From Clostridia bacterium (GTDB taxonomy: Bacteria; Bacillota; Clostridia; Oscillospirales; CAG-272): a stretch of DNA of 55,312 bases. Shown here in pieces: positions 51,425 to 55,312 of this stretch (its first letter is position 1; each line of letters opens with the position of its first letter). The stretch covers positions 1 to 55,312 of the forward strand of contig JAFTOG010000023.1 in the NCBI GenBank assembly GCA_017451485.1. The letters are read 5' to 3'. The position numbers and the translations under genes were made by a program. The notes under the pieces are model-generated. The model worked only from the letters and a program-made list of their open reading frames with translations. It had not been told where the DNA came from and did no database searches.

Positions 51425-53799
51425 TTTTCCACTCTCGCTTTTGCGTATCTGTGAATAATGGCTATTACCTCTTCCTCGCAAAAAGCAATATCCAATACAT
51501 CGAATACGGTTTTTACAGGCATAAATGTGATGTTCTTTTTTACTTCTTCGTCGATTTCCTCCAGATTTTTCACATTACCGTGAGGAATAATGACAGTCTT
51601 GACTCCTGCAGCATATGCTGCAAGAGTCTTTTCCTTAAGACCACCGATAGGCAATACCTTACCCCTTAGGGTGATTTCTCCTGTCATAGAAATATCACGC
51701 TTTACGGGACGCTTGGAGAGGGCACTGACAAGGGCAGTAGTCATAGTAACACCGGCACTGGGACCATCCTTGGGTACAGCTCCCTCGGGTGCATGTATGT
51801 GTATGTCATATTTTTCATAGAAATCGGGGTCAATGCCAAGTCTATCAGCGTTTTCACGGATAAAGCTTACAGCAATCTCAGCAGATTCCTTCATAACATC
51901 ACCAAGGCTACCGGTAAGCTTTATTTTACCTGTACCCTTCATAACAGAGGCTTCCAGCTTAAGCAGGTCTCCGCCGATAGATGTATATGCCATACCGTTT
52001 ACAACACCTATTTCATTTTCCTCGCTTATTTTTTCAGCCTCATATTTACGGCATCCGAGATATATGGCAATATTATCCTCGGTAATCATTACTGACTTTA
52101 TACCTTTTTCAACTATTTCCTTTGTAGCCTTTCTGCAAAGTGAAGCAATCTCTCTTTCAAGATTACGCACACCTGCCTCGGCAGTATAGCCATCACAAAG
52201 AGTATATATTGCACCGTCAGATATTTTTAACTGACGCTTAGTAAGTCCGTGACGCTTCAGCTGCTTGGGGATAAGATGATTTCTTGCAATATGGAATTTT
52301 TCAGTCCTTGTATAGGATGAAAGCTCAATTATCTCCATTCTGTCAATTAATGGCTTGGGAATGTTATCAAGTGAGTTGGCAGTTGCTATAAACATACAGC
52401 GTGAAAGATCAACATTCATTTCAACAAAATGGTCTCGGAATGTCTTGTTCTGCTCACTGTCAAGAACCTCAAGCATAGCTGATGCAGGGTCTCCCCGCAT
52501 ATCTGATGTCATTTTATCTATTTCATCAAACACCATTAAGGGATTAAGAGTCTTACACTCGCAAAGAGCATTTATAATTCTGCCCGGCATAGCTCCCACA
52601 TAGGTTTTTCTGTGACCTCTTATTTCTGCCTCATCCTTTATACCACCCAAGGAAACTCTGACATACTTACGCTTAAGAGCCTGGGCTATAGAAGAGCAGA
52701 GGGAGGTTTTTCCTACACCGGGAGGGCCAACAAGACAAATAATCTGATTTTTGATGTCGGGATTTAGCTCCTTTACAGCGATGAATTCAAGAATTCTTTC
52801 CTTAACCTTTTTGAGACCGTAGTGATCGGCATCAAGAATTTTTCTCGCATTTTCAACACTTGTGTTATCCTTTGAATAGGTGTTAAAGGGGATTTCAAGA
52901 CAGGTTTCAAGGTATGTACGGAGCACAGTAGCCTCGGGAGAGCCAAAGGGAGCCTTGTTAAACTTAGAAAGCTCCTTTAAAAGCTTATTCTGTACCTCTT
53001 CGGGAAATTTTTTCTCCATAATAGCTTCATAAATTTCATCGCTTTCACTTTGTGCATCGTTGCCAAGCTCAGACTGAATCACCTTGAGCTGCTCACGGAG
53101 GAAATAATCCTTCTGAGATTCCTCTACCTTAGCTTTTGTTTTCTTTCTTATGTCGTTTTCGAGCTTAAGCACCTTAGCCTCTCTTGAAAGAATTTTTATT
53201 AGGCTTTCGGCTCTTTCGTATGGATTAAAATGCTCGAGCAGGAACTGCTTATCGGAAGCCTTAGCAAGAATGTTAGAGGCGATAAAATCACACATTTCGC
53301 TTATATTTTCAATGAAGATAAGCTTGGTCATAAAGTCCTTTGAAGGGTAAGGGAAGAGAGAAATGAGGGCATCTGTCCTTTCGATGAGCATACGGACGAG
53401 TGCTTCCTCCTTTTCCTTTGAGTATCCCTCTATATCCAAAGTGCATGATGTTATATCACATTCATAATATCCACTTATTTGGCGTATACCGTCGGTTTTG
53501 GCACGGGCAATACCCTCTACCACAGCCTTTGTATTTCCGTCATTACCCTTTACAATCTGCTTGATTTTAGCAACTGTGCCAACATCAAAAATATTTCCTT
53601 CTATTTTTTCCTCCTCGGATGCGTCTATCTGTGCAACAAGATATATTAAAGAGCCTGTTTTTTGAGCAATTTCTACTGCGTTCTTAGAAAAAGAACGGGC
53701 AAGCTCAAGGCTGAGAGTCATTCCGGGAAATGCGACGATACCACGGAGTGCAACGGTAGGTAAAGTGTATCTTTCACATTTTTCATTTATTTTGGTCAT
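51421..53799 (-). CDS. lon: ATP-dependent protease Lon
   Basis: 792 residues from ATG 53799 (after AGGAATCAAA); the extra upstream frame to 53871 lacks a ribosome site. N-terminal substrate-binding domain (about 10-200; LPTVALRGIVAFPGM), AAA+ module (about 340-580) with Walker A GPPGVGKTSL, Walker B VFDEIDKM and sensor residues, and the protease domain with catalytic Ser in KDGPSAGVTM and Lys in GLKEKTLAAYAAG. Degrades misfolded and regulatory proteins. First gene of the long minus-strand run to the pseudouridine synthase gene. A heat-shock operator (CIRCE or CtsR) is not evident upstream. Confidence 0.96.
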   Translation of the reverse strand: MTKINEKCERYTLPTVALRGIVAFPGMTLSLELARSFSKNAVEIAQKTGSLIYLVAQIDASEEEKIEGNIFDVGTVAKIKQIVKGNDGNTKAVVEGIARAKTDGIRQISGYYECDITSCTLDIEGYSKEKEEALVRMLIERTDALISLFPYPSKDFMTKLIFIENISEMCDFIASNILAKASDKQFLLEHFNPYERAESLIKILSREAKVLKLENDIRKKTKAKVEESQKDYFLREQLKVIQSELGNDAQSESDEIYEAIMEKKFPEEVQNKLLKELSKFNKAPFGSPEATVLRTYLETCLEIPFNTYSKDNTSVENARKILDADHYGLKKVKERILEFIAVKELNPDIKNQIICLVGPPGVGKTSLCSSIAQALKRKYVRVSLGGIKDEAEIRGHRKTYVGAMPGRIINALCECKTLNPLMVFDEIDKMTSDMRGDPASAMLEVLDSEQNKTFRDHFVEMNVDLSRCMFIATANSLDNIPKPLIDRMEIIELSSYTRTEKFHIARNHLIPKQLKRHGLTKRQLKISDGAIYTLCDGYTAEAGVRNLEREIASLCRKATKEIVEKGIKSVMITEDNIAIYLGCRKYEAEKISEENEIGVVNGMAYTSIGGDLLKLEASVMKGTGKIKLTGSLGDVMKESAEIAVSFIRENADRLGIDPDFYEKYDIHIHAPEGAVPKDGPSAGVTMTTALVSALSKRPVKRDISMTGEITLRGKVLPIGGLKEKTLAAYAAGVKTVIIPHGNVKNLEEIDEEVKKNITFMPVKTVFDVLDIAFCEEEVIAIIHRYAKARVEK

Positions 53800-53919
53800 T
53801 TTGATTCCTTCCTTGGCAGAAATGCGTGGAATTTTGCTATGTGCATACTGCCTTAGAATAAAGTATAACATAAAATATAATATTTTTCTATAATATTTTG
53901 AAAAAAATATAAAAAATAT

Positions 53920-53948
53920 TTGACTTGCCGGAGAATGTATTGTAAAAT
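53920..53948 (+). promoter_or_regulatory. Promoter of the GNAT gene
   Basis: TTGACT (53920-53925), 17 bases, TAAAAT (53943-53948); the leader to the start codon is short. Confidence 0.65.
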
Positions 53949-53969
53949 AAGTGGAAAGAGGTGATTATC

Positions 53970-54656
53970 TTGATAAGAACTGTTGATAAAAAAACAGAGA
54001 GATATCTGTTTGACACACATTCAGAGTCACTTGTACCCTTTGAGGTTACAGTAAGAGATGACGATATAACTGTTGAGGTTTTCAAAAGGGTAAAGAGGGT
54101 TGGCAAGGAGTTTTATAAATTATTCAAAAACAATCCCTTCTCTGTCGAAGCGATAGATTTTATTCACAGCTCCTTAAAGGACAGAGTAGAGGAGTGGGGA
54201 TATTTTACCGATGATATAATGGAAGGTCATATTGTAACATATATTGCAAAAAGCTGGCAAGAGAGCATTATACTTGATTCAACCGTAGCAATATATTCTG
54301 CCGATGGATATGAAAATCTGACCGGATACGAGCTTGAGCCTCTTGATCCAAATGAAAATGAAGTTTACTTTGTAACTGTAATAGACGGAAATATCGTATC
54401 CGTATGTGAGACAAACTCATCGGATGCATTTATTGGAGCAAAGGAAATTAATGTGTATACAAGCCCGGAATACCGGGGAAGGGGCTATGGGGCATCCAAT
54501 GTCTCGGCTATGATAAAGCATTACCTTACAATGGGAGAAAGGGTAGCTTATACATCAAGAAAAGATAATATCCCTTCCTGTAAAACAGCAGAGAAATGTG
54601 GTCTTGAAAGAATAGCTGAAACCTTTTATTATATTTGCTACGCTAAGGAGGAATAG
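53970..54656 (+). CDS. GNAT-family acetyltransferase
   Basis: 228 residues from a TTG start at 53970, well spaced from AAAGAGGTG; GTG 53961 is an alternative that would add three residues. N-terminal part (about 1-110) has no recognised fold; the C-terminal part (about 120-228) is an acetyl-CoA-dependent GNAT domain with YFVTVIDGNIVSVCETN, INVYTSPEYRGRGYGASNVSAM (RGxGxG-type CoA loop) and YTSRKDNIPSCKTAEKCGLER. Substrate unknown. It lies 11 bases upstream of the rqcH gene and may be cotranscribed. Confidence 0.75.
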   Translation: MIRTVDKKTERYLFDTHSESLVPFEVTVRDDDITVEVFKRVKRVGKEFYKLFKNNPFSVEAIDFIHSSLKDRVEEWGYFTDDIMEGHIVTYIAKSWQESIILDSTVAIYSADGYENLTGYELEPLDPNENEVYFVTVIDGNIVSVCETNSSDAFIGAKEINVYTSPEYRGRGYGASNVSAMIKHYLTMGERVAYTSRKDNIPSCKTAEKCGLERIAETFYYICYAKEE

Positions 54657-54667
54657 GAGAAGAAAAA

Positions 54668-55312
54668 ATGGCATTTGATGCAATAATGATGGGAGCCATT
54701 GCAAGAGAAATATCGACACAGGGTACCATGAAAGTTGAAAAAATATATCAGCCTGCAGCAGATGAAATAGTGATGCTTTTAAGGTCTGCAAAAGAAAATC
54801 ACAGGCTTCTTATAAATGCAGGGTCCAATTATCCGAGAATCAATTTTACATCTTCACAATCTGATAATCCTGCCAAGGCACCGATGTTTTGTATGCTTCT
54901 TCGTAAGCATCTGGCTGGTGCTAAGCTTATCACTGTTTCACAGGACGAGCTGGAAAGAGTATGCTTCATCGAGCTTGAGGCATATGATGAAATGGGATTT
55001 AAGTCAAAAAAATATTTGATTTGCGAGATAATGGGTAAGTATGCAAATATAATTCTTGCCGATAAGGACAAAAAAATTATATCTGCCTTAAAGCCCATTG
55101 ATTTTTCGGCAAGTACGGTAAGACAAATTCTTCCCGGGCTTACTTATGAGATGCCGCCGAAGCAAAATAAGCTTGACCCTACAAAGGTAACAAGAGAAGA
55201 GCTTACAGAGCTTTTTGAGGGGGCAAATAAGGAAATGCGATGCGATAAATTTATTGCAAATTCCTTTATGGGCATGGCAATATCCACAGCAAGACAGATT
55301 GCGTTTATGTGT
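54668..55312 (+). CDS. rqcH: Ribosome quality-control protein RqcH (NFACT family), 5' part
   Basis: 215 codons seen; no stop before the window ends, so the rest lies beyond the right edge. Starts MAFDAIMMGAIAREI after AGGAGAAGAAAAA. The N-terminal NFACT domain is clear: RLLINAGSNYPRINFT, FCMLLRKHLAGAKL, ELERVCFIELEAYDEMG, KKYLICEIMGKYANIIL. Homologues (also called FbpA/Rqc2/NEMF) bind stalled 50S subunits and add Ala tails to stuck nascent chains. The older fibronectin-binding name has limited support. Confidence 0.9.
   Translation, partial: MAFDAIMMGAIAREISTQGTMKVEKIYQPAADEIVMLLRSAKENHRLLINAGSNYPRINFTSSQSDNPAKAPMFCMLLRKHLAGAKLITVSQDELERVCFIELEAYDEMGFKSKKYLICEIMGKYANIILADKDKKIISALKPIDFSASTVRQILPGLTYEMPPKQNKLDPTKVTREELTELFEGANKEMRCDKFIANSFMGMAISTARQIAFMC

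Noticed and set aside
51425..51481. Longer start of engB
   Set aside because: The extra 19 codons lie within lon and are not part of the family; ATG 51424 in the ATGA overlap is standard.
1..55312. tRNA, rRNA, phage or intact transposase genes
   Set aside because: I looked on both strands and found no cloverleaf, rRNA segment, integrase or transposase motif in the translated frames.

Overview
This window looks like chromosome of an anaerobic, low-GC, spore-lineage Clostridia (Oscillospiraceae/Ruminococcus-like gut bacterium). Supporting signs are the rich set of plant and glycan carbohydrate enzymes, TTG/GTG starts with strong GGAGG ribosome sites, a T-box, L-box and THF riboswitch, a GerW/YtfJ sporulation protein, and the lon-engB-M50-scpAB-DUF2953-ytfJ-dac-rsuA gene order common in Clostridia. 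I see no rRNA, tRNA, CRISPR array or intact transposase.

Region 1 (1-6252) is accessory. A condensation-domain-like acyltransferase is followed by two tandem, diverged ABC-2 transporter pairs (777-5611). The cassette is bracketed by a two-part direct repeat (12-86 and 125-185; 5863-5938 and 6085-6145). It seems to use the Ile codon ATA less than its neighbours, so it may be horizontally acquired.

Region 2 (6253-26939) starts with a secreted LysM-CAP protein. A sugar cluster follows: a MerR DNA-binding domain fused to an FGGY carbohydrate kinase, with a MerR-type 19-bp-spacer promoter in front; a GH32-like enzyme; a GH2 beta-mannosidase; and uxuA and a UxuB-type SDR for mannonate catabolism. 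Next are an ECF-sigma/winged-helix fusion with a small coiled-coil/solenoid partner, a CLC exchanger, GH51 arabinofuranosidase, a eukaryotic-type GH13_8 branching enzyme, a sialate-O-acetylesterase-like SGNH enzyme, an XRE regulator with seven 26-residue repeats, a NodB-type deacetylase and an MFS transporter.

Region 3 (27030-36964) holds an Lgt-like protein with unusual Cys substitutions and a two-gene ABC exporter whose upstream motif matches the one before the ECF-sigma gene (AACCTTTT, 13 bases, ACTATAT). An amino-sugar group (NahK-like kinase, FlaA1-like dehydratase, GlmS) follows.

Region 4 (36965-55312) is mostly core: L-box, dapA-dapB-lysA; thrS behind a T-box (minus strand); a predicted metal-efflux permease under a palindromic operator; THF riboswitch, folT-folC; a long minus-strand run from lon to an RsuA-family pseudouridine synthase; and at the right edge a GNAT protein and the 5' part of rqcH.

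The main candidates for something undescribed are the MerR-FGGY kinase fusion as a one-protein sugar sensor, the ECF-sigma fusion with a predicted link to the ABC exporter, and the repeat-flanked acyltransferase/double-ABC cassette.
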